Assembly (NCBI GenBank): GCA_900545615.1
Contig: UQZM01000003.1
Location: forward strand, 11,237 to 75,236
Direction of reading: 5' to 3'
Source: an uncultured Collinsella sp.
GTDB lineage: Bacteria > Actinomycetota > Coriobacteriia > Coriobacteriales > Coriobacteriaceae
DNA length: 64,000 bases
Position 1 is the first letter of the stretch. Every line of letters starts with the position of its first letter. The notes beneath the pieces are model-generated. The model searched no databases, was not told where the DNA came from, and was given only the letters and a program-made list of their open reading frames with translations. The position numbers and the translations under genes are program-made. Below are positions 39,827-49,123 of the stretch, piece by piece.

Positions 39827-42280
39827 ATGCGCGTTTCTTACGACTGGCTCAAGACCATGATCGATATTCCGGAGGATCCCAAGACCCTTTCGGACGAATA
39901 TATCCGTACCGGCACCGAGGTCGAGGCGATCGACACCGTGGGAGAATCCTTCGACCACGTGGTGACTGCCAAGGTGCTCACCAAGACCCCGCACCCCGAT
40001 AGCGACCACATGTATGTGTGCTCGGTCGACGTGGGCGACAAGAACCTCGACGCCGACGGCAACCCCGCTCCGCTGCAGATCGTCTGCGGCGCGCAGAACT
40101 TTGAGGCCGGCGACCGCATCGTCACGGCCATGATCGGCGCAGTTCTGCCCGGCGACGTCAAGATCAAGAAAAGCAAGCTTCGCGGCGTCGTGTCCATGGG
40201 CATGAACTGCTCCGCGCGCGAGCTCGGCCTGGGCGGCGACCACTCCGGCATTATGATCCTGCCCGAGGATACGCCCTGCGGCATGCCGTTTGCCGAGTAT
40301 GTGGGCTCGAGCGACACCGTGCTCGACTGCGAGATTACGCCCAACCGTCCCGACTGCCTGTCCATGATCGGCATGGCCCGCGAGACCGGCGCCATCTTCG
40401 ACCGCGATTTTCACGTTGAGCTGCCCGCCATCAAGGCCGAGACCGGCCGCGCGACCGACGACGAGCTTTCGGTCGAGATTGCCGACGAGGGCCTGTGCGA
40501 CCGCTACGTCGCCCGCATCGTGCGCAACGTGAAGGTCGGCCCCTCGCCCGACTGGATGGTCAAGCGCCTCAACGCCCTGGGCGTGCGTCCGCACAACAAC
40601 ATCGTCGACATCACCAATTACGTGATGATGCTCACCGGTCAGCCGCTGCACGCCTTTGACCTGGACACCTTTGCCGAGCGCGATGGCAGGCGTCACGTGG
40701 TGGTTCGCGCCGCCCAACAGGACGAGAAGTTTACGACCCTCGACGGCGAGGAGCGCACGCTCGACGCCGGCATGGGCCTCATTACCGACGGCGAGCGTCC
40801 CGTGGCGCTGGCCGGCGTTATGGGCGGCATGGATTCCGAGATCGAGGACGACACCGTCGACGTGATGGTCGAGAGTGCCTGCTTCAACGCCGGTCGCACT
40901 TCGCACACCAGCCGCGATCTGTCGCTGATCTCCGACGCCTCCATTCGCTTTGAGCGTCAGGTCGACGAGACCGGCTGCGTGGATGTCGCCAACGTTACCT
41001 GCGCGCTCATCGAGGAGATTGCCGGCGGCGAGGTTGCTCCCGGCTATGTCGACGTTTTCCCCGCGCCCAAGACCATCGACAGCATCAAGCTGCGCCTGGC
41101 CCGCGTGCACGCCATTTGCGGTGCCGATATCGAGCCCGACTTTATCGAGCGTTCGCTCACCCGTCTGGGCTGCACCGTCGAGTGCGACGGCGAGGACTTT
41201 ATGGTTACCCCGCCGAGCTTCCGCCCCGACCTGCCGCGCGAGATCGACCTGATCGAGGAGGTCCTGCGCCTGTGGGGCATGGGTCGCGTCACGGCGACCA
41301 TCCCGGCTGCCAAGAACCACATCGGCGGTCTGACGCGCGAGCAGAAGCTTACCCGCAAGGTCGGCGAGATCCTGCGCGCCTGCGGCCTCAACGAGACCAC
41401 GACCTTTGGCTTTGCCGCTCCGGGCGACCTGGAGAAGATCGGCATGTCCACCGAGGGCCGCGGCTGCCCCGTGGTGCTCATGAACCCGCTGGTGGCCGAG
41501 CAGACCGAGATGCGCCGCTCGCTGCTGCCGGGCCTGCTGCAGTCTGTGGCCTATAACGAGGCCCACGGCACGCCCAACGTGCACCTGTACGAGGTCGGTA
41601 GCCTGTTCCACGGCCGCGAGAACGCCAGCCTGCCCAAGGAGACCAAGTCCGTGGCGGGCGTGCTCTCGGGTCAGTGGAGCGAGCAGTCTTGGAGCATGAA
41701 GTACCGCAAGCTGCGTTTCTTCTTTGGCAAGGGCATTGTCGAGGAGCTGCTCGCCCAGCTGCGCATCGAGAAGGTTCGCTTCCGTCCCGTCGAGGGCGAG
41801 GGCTACGCTTTCTTGCAGCCGGGTCGTGCGGCCGAGGTTCTGTCCGGCGGCACCGTGCTGGGCTGGGTCGGCGAGATTCACCCCGAGGCGCGCGAAGCCA
41901 TGGGCATCGACGAGGTCGTCGTTGCCTTTGAGCTCGATCTGGACAAGCTGATCAAGGGCGCTCGCAACCAGGAGAACTACCGCGAGTTCTCGCAGTACCC
42001 TGCCGTTGAGCACGACCTTGCTATCGTGGTCGACAACGCTGTGACCTGCGAGGATCTTGAGCGCCGCATTACCAGCGCCGGCGGCAAGCTGCTCGAGGGC
42101 GTGCGCCTGTTCGACGTCTACCGCGATCCCATCCGCATCGGAGCGGGCAAGAAGTCCATGGCCTTTGCGCTTACGTATCGCTCCGATGACCACACGCTCA
42201 CCAGCGAAGAGGTCGAGAAGGCGCACCAGAAGATTGTCACCAAGGTGTGCAAGGGCGTAAACGGCGAGGTCCGCGGCTAG
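39827..42280 (+). CDS. pheT: Phenylalanine--tRNA ligase beta subunit
   Basis: Beta subunit of phenylalanyl-tRNA synthetase (817 aa). Order: N-terminal segment MRVSYDWLKTMIDI, EMAP-type tRNA-binding domain (about 40-160, TPHPDSDHMYVCSVDVG), B3/B4 editing domain (about 220-400), B5 domain (about 405-480), the catalytic-like core, and the C-terminal ferredoxin-fold anticodon-binding domain (about 725-817, FSQYPAVEHDLAIVVD, YRSDDHTLTSEEV). GAAAGGAG precedes the ATG. Second gene of the T-box-controlled operon, 63 bp after pheS. Confidence 0.96.
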   Translation: MRVSYDWLKTMIDIPEDPKTLSDEYIRTGTEVEAIDTVGESFDHVVTAKVLTKTPHPDSDHMYVCSVDVGDKNLDADGNPAPLQIVCGAQNFEAGDRIVTAMIGAVLPGDVKIKKSKLRGVVSMGMNCSARELGLGGDHSGIMILPEDTPCGMPFAEYVGSSDTVLDCEITPNRPDCLSMIGMARETGAIFDRDFHVELPAIKAETGRATDDELSVEIADEGLCDRYVARIVRNVKVGPSPDWMVKRLNALGVRPHNNIVDITNYVMMLTGQPLHAFDLDTFAERDGRRHVVVRAAQQDEKFTTLDGEERTLDAGMGLITDGERPVALAGVMGGMDSEIEDDTVDVMVESACFNAGRTSHTSRDLSLISDASIRFERQVDETGCVDVANVTCALIEEIAGGEVAPGYVDVFPAPKTIDSIKLRLARVHAICGADIEPDFIERSLTRLGCTVECDGEDFMVTPPSFRPDLPREIDLIEEVLRLWGMGRVTATIPAAKNHIGGLTREQKLTRKVGEILRACGLNETTTFGFAAPGDLEKIGMSTEGRGCPVVLMNPLVAEQTEMRRSLLPGLLQSVAYNEAHGTPNVHLYEVGSLFHGRENASLPKETKSVAGVLSGQWSEQSWSMKYRKLRFFFGKGIVEELLAQLRIEKVRFRPVEGEGYAFLQPGRAAEVLSGGTVLGWVGEIHPEAREAMGIDEVVVAFELDLDKLIKGARNQENYREFSQYPAVEHDLAIVVDNAVTCEDLERRITSAGGKLLEGVRLFDVYRDPIRIGAGKKSMAFALTYRSDDHTLTSEEVEKAHQKIVTKVCKGVNGEVRG

Positions 42281-42401
42281 GATTTGCGCCGGGTATAGGC
42301 CAGCGGTGGCTGCCGCCGAGTCCTACGTGACTGCTATGCTCGATATAAGGCGCTGCTGAGCCTGCATATATGACACGCGCATTACATAACGGCGTGCTGC
42401 T

Positions 42402-42468
42402 TTGTCGGCAGTGCGCCGTTTTGCTATGATAGCCCGCGGCGTGTTACGAATCTGACATTACGTAACAC
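42402..42468 (+). promoter_or_regulatory. Promoter and NikR-like palindrome before the ECF operon
   Basis: TTGTCG (42402-42407) and TATGAT (42425-42430) are spaced by 17 bp. Just past the expected start point, GTGTTACG (42441-42448) and CGTAACAC (42461-42468) form a perfect 8-bp inverted repeat with a 12-bp spacer, similar in form to NikR operators. No cobalamin riboswitch is visible in the leader. Confidence 0.6.
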
Positions 42469-42525
42469 TGACAAGGTAATTCAGGCGGCGTTGCAATTCT
42501 GTGCGCCAACAACCGGGAGGCGTAT

Positions 42526-43611
42526 ATGCACATTCCAGATAATTATCTGTCCCCGCAGACCGATGCCGTCATGGCAGTGGCGATGGTGCCCGTATGGGTT
42601 CACTGCATCAAAAAGGTGCGCGCCACGCTCGATCGCGAGCATATGGCGTTCCTGGGCATCTGCGCCGCATTCTCCTTCTTGCTCATGATGTTCAACGTGC
42701 CGCTGCCAGGCGGTACCACTGGTCACGCCGTTGGCGGCGCGCTCATCGCGCTGTTGTTGGGCCCGGAGGCCGCTGCCATTGCCGTCTCGGTCGCGCTGGC
42801 GCTGCAGGCGCTGCTATTTGGCGACGGCGGCGTTCTGTCGTTTGGCGCCAACTGCTTTAACATGGCCTTTGTGCTGCCGTTTGCCGCCGCTATCGTGTTT
42901 CGTGCGCTCAACAGCCGTCTGCACGACAAGAGCTGGGGCACCTCGGTTTCTGCCATCGTGAGCGGTTGGGTCGGCCTGTGCCTGGCGGCCCTGTGCGCGG
43001 CCATCGAGTTTGGTATTCAGCCTATGCTTTTCACCAACGCGTCCGGCGCTCCGCTGTATTGCCCCTTCCCGCTGTCGATTGCCATTCCCGCCATGATGAT
43101 CCCGCATATGCTGGTGGCCGGTGTGGTCGAGGGTGTGGCGACTGCCGCGATCTACGCATTCATTAAGAAGACGGCGCCGAGCATCATCGTCGGGCCCGAG
43201 GCCGTTGACGGCCAGCTTGCTGCTGATGGCGCTGCCGCCAAAAAGACCTCGCTGATCCCCACGCTTATCCTGGTTGCCGTACTTGTCGTTGCCACGCCGC
43301 TGGGCTTGCTCGCTACTGGTGACGCCTGGGGCGAGTGGGACGGCGAGGGCGCCGCGACCGCTGTTCAGGAGGCTGGCGACGACAGCTTGCAGGCTTCGGT
43401 CGGCCTGGATGCCCCGACCTTTGCCGATTCGTTGCCCACGGGCGATTACCTGCAGGCCTATTCCGAGGAGCAGGGTTTTGGCTTTGCTGGCCAAGCTGCC
43501 ATGTATATCCTCTCCGGCGTGATTGGCGTGGCGGTGCTCACCATCGTATTCCGTCTTGTTTCGCTGACAGCAAAGGAAAGCGGGTCCCATGCAAACGGTC
43601 GAGCTGCCTAG
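42526..43611 (+). CDS. ECF-type nickel/cobalt transporter substrate-binding component (CbiM/NikM with fused PDGLE-like domain)
   Basis: Membrane S component of an energy-coupling-factor Ni2+/Co2+ importer (361 aa). The N-terminus MHIPDNYLSP is the metal-binding hallmark (Met1-His2 in CbiM/NikM). FNVPLPGGTTGHAVGGALIALLLGPEAA and LLFGDGGVLSFGANCFNMAFV are the conserved CbiM loops. A C-terminal part (about 245-361) with two helices and TPLGLLATGDAWGEW resembles the PDGLE/CbiN-type accessory unit, which explains why no separate cbiN is present. First gene of M-Q-O. The NikR-like palindrome favours nickel. Confidence 0.87.
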   Translation: MHIPDNYLSPQTDAVMAVAMVPVWVHCIKKVRATLDREHMAFLGICAAFSFLLMMFNVPLPGGTTGHAVGGALIALLLGPEAAAIAVSVALALQALLFGDGGVLSFGANCFNMAFVLPFAAAIVFRALNSRLHDKSWGTSVSAIVSGWVGLCLAALCAAIEFGIQPMLFTNASGAPLYCPFPLSIAIPAMMIPHMLVAGVVEGVATAAIYAFIKKTAPSIIVGPEAVDGQLAADGAAAKKTSLIPTLILVAVLVVATPLGLLATGDAWGEWDGEGAATAVQEAGDDSLQASVGLDAPTFADSLPTGDYLQAYSEEQGFGFAGQAAMYILSGVIGVAVLTIVFRLVSLTAKESGSHANGRAA

Positions 43612-44425
43612 CTGGCTCGCGGCCCAAGAGCGATACGAGCCCACGGGCGCTCGGCATCGCGTCATGCAAAAGAACGTCCTGCACCTGGCGAGCTTGCTCG
43701 AGCGGGTTCGCCTGGGCGGCGGCGCACACGAGGGCGGGTCGATCATCGACCGCGCCCTTTCTTCCGTTTCGGCGCCGGTGCGCCTGCTCGGCATGCTCGT
43801 CTGTATCCTGTGCGTGTGTCTGACGCAAAGCCCGCTGTACCTGATGCTGATGGCGGCGATCGCGCTGGTGTTGATCGCCGCGCGCCCCGTGCGCGGTCTG
43901 CGGGCGACCTTTATGCCGGCGCTCGCCGCCGCGGGATTTGCCGTGGTCTTGGCGCTGCCGGCCCTGCTGCTGGGCGCTTCCGCCACGATCGCCATGCTCA
44001 AGATCGCGCTCAAGACGTTCGTTAACGTGTCGCTGGTGCTGGGTGTTTCGTGGACGCTCACCTGGAGTCGTATGTCGGCGGCGCTCAAGATGCTGCATCT
44101 ACCCGACGAAGTTATCTTTACGTTTGACATGGCGCTCAAGCACATTGAGGTGCTCGGCCGCACGGCGCACGACCTCACCGAATCGGTCATGCTTCGCAGT
44201 GTGGGCCGCGCGCCTGCGGGTTTTTCGCGCACCGATTCGGTGGCGGGTATCATGGGCATGACATTTATCAAGGCGATGGAATGCAGCCGCGCGATGGACG
44301 AGGCCATGCTCTGCCGTGGGTTTGCCGGCGCGTATCCGGCGCCTGCCCGGAGCAGTCTGAGTTGGCGCGATGCGGTCTATGCGGGGATCGTGCTGTTGCT
44401 GTCGGCGCTGTGTGCGGCGCTGTAG
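43589..44425 (+). CDS. ECF transporter T component (CbiQ/EcfT family)
   Basis: Membrane coupling component (278 aa) that links the ATPase to the CbiM-type subunit. About five hydrophobic helices (from LLGMLVCILCVCLTQSPLYLMLMAAIALVLI), followed by the cytoplasmic coupling helices with the Ala-Arg-Gly-like signatures MLRSVGRAPAG and AMDEAMLCRGFAG that contact the ATPase. The ATG at 43589 lies inside the end of the CbiM-type gene (23-bp overlap), a sign of translational coupling. Confidence 0.87.
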   Translation: MQTVELPSWLAAQERYEPTGARHRVMQKNVLHLASLLERVRLGGGAHEGGSIIDRALSSVSAPVRLLGMLVCILCVCLTQSPLYLMLMAAIALVLIAARPVRGLRATFMPALAAAGFAVVLALPALLLGASATIAMLKIALKTFVNVSLVLGVSWTLTWSRMSAALKMLHLPDEVIFTFDMALKHIEVLGRTAHDLTESVMLRSVGRAPAGFSRTDSVAGIMGMTFIKAMECSRAMDEAMLCRGFAGAYPAPARSSLSWRDAVYAGIVLLLSALCAAL

Positions 44426-44466
44426 CACGGTCGCTGCGGCCGATGCGGATAGGGAAAGGCAACGTT

Positions 44467-45237
44467 TTGGCAATCGAGATAAATAGCCCTGCGGGTGTTA
44501 GGGACGCGCGCGGTGCCGGTGCAGCACCGCTCATTGAGCTGCGCGATGTGGTGTTTTCCTATGCAGGGCATATGGTGGTCGATGGCGTGTCACTGCAGGT
44601 TAATCGCGGCGAGCTCGTTGCCCTGCTCGGTCCCAACGGCTGCGGCAAGACGACGATCATGCGGCTTATCAACGGACTTGAGGTGCCCAGCACGGGTACG
44701 TATCTGTTCGATGGCGAAATGGTCGATGCGGCTTACCTCGCCGATCCCGTGCGGTCGCAGCGCTTCCATCAACGCGTGGGCTTTGTGTTCCAAAACGCTG
44801 ACGCCCAGCTGTTCTGTGCGACCGTGGGCGAGGAAGTCGCCTTTGGCCCGGCTCAGATGGGCCTGCCGTCAGACGAGCTCGAGCGCCGCGTCCGCGATGC
44901 CATGGAACTGTTCCAGGTTGCCGATCTGGTCGATGCCTCGCCTTATCAGCTTTCGGGCGGGCAAAAGAAGCGTGTTGCGCTGGCTGCCGTCGTTTCTATG
45001 AATCCGGACATCTTGGTGCTCGACGAGCCCACCAACGGGCTCGACGAGGACTCGTGCGACATTGTTGTTGGCTTCCTTTTGGCTTATGTTGCGGCAGGCA
45101 AGACGGTGCTCATGAGCACTCATCATCAGGATTTGGTGCGACGCCTGGGTGTCCGTGCAATCTATATTGATCGATATCACCATGTGGTCGAGGCGCCTTC
45201 GCCGTCGTATGGAACCGAAAGCGGTGCTACGGAATAG
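44467..45237 (+). CDS. ECF transporter ATPase (CbiO-like)
   Basis: ABC ATPase powering the Ni/Co importer (256 aa). Walker A GPNGCGKTT, Q-loop VGFVFQNADAQLFCATVGEEVAFGP, signature LSGGQKKRVALA, Walker B ILVLDEPTNGLD and H-loop STHHQD. The TTG at 44467 is chosen because GGGAAAGG ends 7 nt upstream; the in-frame ATG at 44443 has no SD but cannot be excluded. Third gene of the M-Q-O operon. Confidence 0.88.
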   Translation: MAIEINSPAGVRDARGAGAAPLIELRDVVFSYAGHMVVDGVSLQVNRGELVALLGPNGCGKTTIMRLINGLEVPSTGTYLFDGEMVDAAYLADPVRSQRFHQRVGFVFQNADAQLFCATVGEEVAFGPAQMGLPSDELERRVRDAMELFQVADLVDASPYQLSGGQKKRVALAAVVSMNPDILVLDEPTNGLDEDSCDIVVGFLLAYVAAGKTVLMSTHHQDLVRRLGVRAIYIDRYHHVVEAPSPSYGTESGATE

Positions 45238-45317
45238 TTGCTGCGTAGAGCGTGCGTAGCCGCCCGCGCGGCTTTGCCGTGATGGTATAGTTATCCAGGT
45301 TTTTTATGGGGGTGGCT

Positions 45318-46166
45318 ATGCCAAGCTGGAACATTCATATCGCTCAGACGGAGCGTTTACTGGAGCACACCGGTGCGCTTGCCAATAGCGTGCGCGACCG
45401 CAATGCCTTTTTGTTTGGCTGCGTGGTTCCGGATATCTTCGTGGGCTATATGGTCCCTGGCATTGCCGATCCCATCCCGTACCGCATTACGCACTTTGCC
45501 AAGCCTGAACCCATCCCTAAGCCTCGTGAGCATGAGTTCTGGGATACCTATGTGGCACCGTTGCTTAAAAGTTCACCCACTGGTGCGCCAGCCGCGGCGA
45601 CCTCGATTATCGAGGAGCGCGAGCGACTGAATCGCGTGCACTATCCCCAGCGCTACAGGGATGCTGAGCCGGTTGTCGGTCCCAGCGCTCGTGAGTTCTC
45701 GCTTGCGTCCGAGGACGTGGCGCAGTCGTTGCTTGATTTGACACTGGGTGTCTGGTCGCATCTGGTGGCCGATACCGTATGGAATACACGCGTGAATCAG
45801 TACCTGGAGGCGCACGGCGGCAAGCCGTGCGAGGAATTCCGCATTAAAAAGCAAGGCGACTTTGACTGGTTTGGCAAGACGCTCGGCATTGTTTCGATTC
45901 CGCGCGCGACCGATCGCCTGTATACCGCTGCGGCACGTTTTGGGCAGTATCCCATCCATAAGGAGTATGTGCTCAAGACCATCGGCGTTATGCACGAGAT
46001 CGTGCGCGAAAACCCCGGCGAGCCCGATCATCCGCCGTATCGCCTGCTAACCGAGGAGTTTTTCGATGCAACGTTTACCGAGGTCATCGAGCTGACCGAG
46101 GCAGGATTTGCGGCTCGCGTTGCCGCTTCTGACATTCCCGCAGTCCCCCTGATCGCTAGCTGCTAG
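45318..46166 (+). CDS. Zinc-dependent phospholipase C-like protein
   Basis: Protein of 282 aa of the zinc-dependent phospholipase C (Zn_dep_PLPC) group. The N-terminus MPSWNIHIAQTERLLEH is typical of its short cytoplasmic members. FLFGCVVPDIFVGYMVP and YRITHF carry candidate metal ligands, and GVWSHLVADTVWNT supplies the H-x3-D pattern. No signal peptide is seen, so the annotation as a lipase is by family only. The ATG at 45318 follows GGGGGTGG. Its TAG stop overlaps that of the convergent gene by two bases (CTAG). Confidence 0.7.
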   Translation: MPSWNIHIAQTERLLEHTGALANSVRDRNAFLFGCVVPDIFVGYMVPGIADPIPYRITHFAKPEPIPKPREHEFWDTYVAPLLKSSPTGAPAAATSIIEERERLNRVHYPQRYRDAEPVVGPSAREFSLASEDVAQSLLDLTLGVWSHLVADTVWNTRVNQYLEAHGGKPCEEFRIKKQGDFDWFGKTLGIVSIPRATDRLYTAAARFGQYPIHKEYVLKTIGVMHEIVRENPGEPDHPPYRLLTEEFFDATFTEVIELTEAGFAARVAASDIPAVPLIASC

Positions 46167-47236
46167 CCGGCCGGCTTAACGGTGAACAGTTCAACCCAAT
46201 CGACCAACAGCTCCCGTCGCAGGGCATTTTCAGCGGTACGTTCCTGATCGGTCTTTGGGATGTAGGGGAGCCCCGCCTTTTTATGAATGAGCTCGGCGAT
46301 GTTGTTAAAGCTCTTCTTGTCCTTGATCTGGTCGTAGGTAATTTGTATGACATCGTAGCCCATGCTGGTGAGCGCGGTGGTGCGTTCGGCATCGGAGAGG
46401 CTTGCGGCTTCGCCATCGTGGGCGGAGCGGCCTTGGCATTCCAAAATGACGCCCATGCTGTCGGTGGCGCTCTCGATGAGGATATCGGCGTAGCAGCAGG
46501 TTTTGTCATACAGCGAGCGCGCGGCGTCGCTGAGTGGGATGCGCACGTTGTTGGTGATGCCGATACCCAGGCCGCCCTCGTCACGGGGGAGTGAGACGAG
46601 TATGGATGTTTGGACTTCGAAAGGCGAGGCGGTCTGCCCCGTCATGTGCTCGGCCGCCCAGCGGAGCTGCTTAACGCCGCGCAGGCCTGCGGCCTGCTTA
46701 GCGAACGCGGCGATATCCGCCGCGCTGAGGAGCGGTTGGCGCTTCCACAGGTTGGTGTCATTGCCCTTGGTGTCGTTAACTCGCTCCCAGCCGCAGTTGG
46801 GTGGAATGAGCTTAAGCGAAATAGATTCATCGAGTTGTTGCTGCGTTCGCTCGCAGGGCTTAAACACTGCAAAGGAGCCGCACATCTCGTAGCAAGCCAT
46901 GAGTAACTGGTTGCGTGAGACCTTCGCAGCAAGGTTGAGCAGCGTAAACTCGGGCGACGTGACATCAAATCCATGCTCAGTCTGCCTAAACGACCCAGGA
47001 GGTGGCTCTTGGGTCAGGAGATGCGATTTAAACAGGCTTCGCGACCCGGATTGTGCCCGGGTGAATACAAGCCTGTGAAGCGGTGCGTGAAGCAGGTCTT
47101 TTACAACCGCATGACTTCTGAGGCCGCAACATCTGCGATCCATATTGCCAAGGCTAATGGCAGGGTAAAGACCCAGTATTTGCGGCGGGATGCGGTGATA
47201 GTTAAAAGCAGTTTGGCCGCATAGCGTCAGATCCAC
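46163..47236 (-). CDS. Vsr/DUF559-fold endonuclease-like protein
   Basis: Protein of 357 aa. The C-terminal part (about residues 240-345) looks like the very-short-patch-repair endonuclease fold: YADILIESATDSMGVILECQGRSAHDGEAASLSDAERTTALTSMGYDVIQITYDQIKD, with Asp/Glu-x-Gln/His candidates for metal binding. The N-terminal part resembles the AbiEi-like antitoxin-type proteins of Coriobacteriia (TSPEFTLLNLAAKVSRNQLLMACYEMCGSFAV). It could be a defence or regulatory protein. The start at 47236 is the first usable ATG, with no strong SD (AGGAGGGCATCGTGG upstream is loose). Confidence 0.6.
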   Translation of the reverse strand: MDLTLCGQTAFNYHRIPPQILGLYPAISLGNMDRRCCGLRSHAVVKDLLHAPLHRLVFTRAQSGSRSLFKSHLLTQEPPPGSFRQTEHGFDVTSPEFTLLNLAAKVSRNQLLMACYEMCGSFAVFKPCERTQQQLDESISLKLIPPNCGWERVNDTKGNDTNLWKRQPLLSAADIAAFAKQAAGLRGVKQLRWAAEHMTGQTASPFEVQTSILVSLPRDEGGLGIGITNNVRIPLSDAARSLYDKTCCYADILIESATDSMGVILECQGRSAHDGEAASLSDAERTTALTSMGYDVIQITYDQIKDKKSFNNIAELIHKKAGLPYIPKTDQERTAENALRRELLVDWVELFTVKPAG

Positions 47237-47289
47237 GATGCCCTCCTGGCTGAAAAGCGTGCCTATGGATTAGGGAGTGCCAGCGTCAA

Positions 47290-47417
47290 TTCGGAAGTAT
47301 GCGGCAAAATCTGAACCCTGTGAGCAGACCTGGCTTTTGAGGCTAGTTTATCAGGCATTTTGTTGCGAAAAAACGGGGTGTGCTCGGAGGTCTCAGAATT
47401 TGCCGCATACTTCCGAA
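47290..47417. repeat. Long inverted repeat upstream of the Vsr-like gene
   Basis: Arms 47290-47314 and 47393-47417 pair at 24 of 25 positions (TTCGGAAGTATGCGGCAAA...). The 78-bp centre has no open frame. It is of the same general type as 19251-19432 but has no clear sequence identity with it. Confidence 0.75.
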
Positions 47418-47597
47418 AACGTGGCTGATCTTGACCTTGCTAAAACGATATAGCAGCTCTGCACGGGGTGTGGGTTTGCCGCCGGGCGAACACTTTTGGA
47501 GCCAGGAGTCCTAGTTCTGGGCCTTGAAGGGCGGATTTCGCGCTTTTGGTAAAGAAATGGGCGCGTGTTTTGCCGTGCCCCGGCTTTAGCGCACAGA

Positions 47598-47637
47598 AAA
47601 AGGGCCCGGAAGGCGAAGCCTTCCGGGCCCTTTTGCA
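47598..47637 (-). terminator. Terminator of pyk
   Basis: AAAAGGGCCCGGAAGGC (47598-47614) and GCCTTCCGGGCCCTTTT (47618-47634) form a perfect 17-bp stem with loop GAA. It works in either direction; the nearest gene is pyk on the reverse strand. Confidence 0.9.
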
Positions 47638-47662
47638 ATGCAAATCTGCTTGCAAGTGCGAT

Positions 47663-49123
47663 TTAGCGCACCTGAGCGACGTAAGCGACGTTGGTCGAGG
47701 AAACCTTGTCCTCGAGTTGGACGCTCATACGGGGATCGCCGGCGGTAGCGACGGTCAAATCGCCAGTCTTGACGTAGCCGAGCTCCTTAGCGGTCTCGAT
47801 CGCCTTGACGATCGTGCCGTTGACGGTGCCCTGGGTAATCTCGGCCTGGTGCGGGATAACGCCCCAGTACATGATCATCTGCTGGACGGCCCACTCGTGG
47901 CGGGAGAACGCGCAGATCGGCATGTTGGGACGGAAGTGCGAGATCAGGCGAGCGGTACGACCGGTGGTCGTCGGCACGGTGATGCACTTGGCGCCAACGG
48001 TGGTGGCCATGTTCACAGCGGACATACCCACAACGTTGTTGACAACGCGGGTGCCGTGAGCATCGGCCGGAACCTCGAGCGGAGCGTGAGCCGGGAGGTA
48101 CTTCTCGGTCTCGAGAGCAATGCTGGCCTGCATCTTGACGGCCTCGACCGGGTACTTACCGGCAGCGGACTCGCCGGAAAGCATAACGGCGTCGGTGCCG
48201 TCGTAGATGGCGTTAGCGACGTCGGCAACCTCGGCGCGCGTCGGGCGCGGGTTCTGCTGCATGGAGTCGAGCATCTGCGTAGCGGTTATAACGGGCTTGT
48301 AGGCCGCGTTGCACTTGGCGATGATCTCCTTCTGGATGTGCGGAACGAGCTCGGGCTTGATCTCGATGCCCAGGTCGCCACGGGCGACCATGATGCCATC
48401 GGAAGCCTCGAGGATCTCGTCGAAGTTCTCGACGCCCAGGGCGCACTCGATCTTCGGGAAGATCGTCACGTGCTCGCCACCGTTCTCGCGGCAAAGCTTG
48501 CGGATGCCGCGGACGGACTCGCCGTCACGGATGAAGGAAGCGGCGATGTAGTCGATGTTCTCGGTCAGGCCAAAGAGGATGTCCTGACGATCGCGCTCGG
48601 TGATGGCGGGCAGAGAGATGTTGACGTTGGGCATGTTGACGCCCTTGCGCTCGCCAATCAGGCCGTCGTTCTTAACGACGCAGGTCATGTCCTGGCCGTC
48701 GACGGACTCGACCTCGAGGGCAACCAGGCCGTCATCGATCAGGATGAGGGAGCCCTTCTCGACCTCGGAGGGCAGAGCCAGGTAGTCGAGGGAGATGTGC
48801 TCAGCGGTGCCGTGGAAATCCTCGGACGTGGGCTGAGCGGTGACGACGATCTTGTCGCCGGTCTTGACGGCAACCTTCTTGCCATCGACCAAAAGGCCGG
48901 TGCGGACCTCGGGGCCCTTGGTGTCGAGCAGGATGCCGACGGGCATGCCGAGCTCCTTGGAAATACGGCGGACGCGCTCGATGCGACCGTGGTGCTCGTC
49001 GTAGGAGCCGTGCGAGAAGTTAAAACGGGCGACGTTCATGCCCGCCTTGATCATCTCGCGGATGGTCTCGTCGCTATCGCAGGCGGGACCCATGGTGCAT
49101 ACAATCTTGGTGCGCTTGTACAT
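47663..49123 (-). CDS. pyk: Pyruvate kinase
   Basis: Last step of glycolysis, phosphoenolpyruvate + ADP to pyruvate + ATP (486 aa). N-terminal RTKIVCTMGPACDS and MNVARFNFSHGSYDEH, B-domain hinge DTKGPEVRTG, active-site IFPKIECALGVENFDEIL (catalytic Lys and metal Glu), VARGDLGIEI, ITATQMLDSM and DAVMLSGESAAGKYPVEAV, and a C-terminal regulatory domain with TTTGRTARLISHFRPN. CEC in place of the usual EN after KIE (KIECALG) is a minor variant. The -10 candidate TATAAT lies on the reverse strand at 49187-49192. Confidence 0.96.
   Translation of the reverse strand: MYKRTKIVCTMGPACDSDETIREMIKAGMNVARFNFSHGSYDEHHGRIERVRRISKELGMPVGILLDTKGPEVRTGLLVDGKKVAVKTGDKIVVTAQPTSEDFHGTAEHISLDYLALPSEVEKGSLILIDDGLVALEVESVDGQDMTCVVKNDGLIGERKGVNMPNVNISLPAITERDRQDILFGLTENIDYIAASFIRDGESVRGIRKLCRENGGEHVTIFPKIECALGVENFDEILEASDGIMVARGDLGIEIKPELVPHIQKEIIAKCNAAYKPVITATQMLDSMQQNPRPTRAEVADVANAIYDGTDAVMLSGESAAGKYPVEAVKMQASIALETEKYLPAHAPLEVPADAHGTRVVNNVVGMSAVNMATTVGAKCITVPTTTGRTARLISHFRPNMPICAFSRHEWAVQQMIMYWGVIPHQAEITQGTVNGTIVKAIETAKELGYVKTGDLTVATAGDPRMSVQLEDKVSSTNVAYVAQVR

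Noticed and set aside
39806..42226. Very long open antisense frame opposite pheT, and similar ones opposite the M16C and Tad genes
   Set aside because: High third-position GC keeps antisense frames open. The predicted proteins are His/Gly/Asp-rich with no domains, while the sense frames are clear family members.
42281..42525. Cobalamin riboswitch before the CbiM-type gene
   Set aside because: No B12-box (GCCACUG-like) or matching fold in the 245-bp leader.
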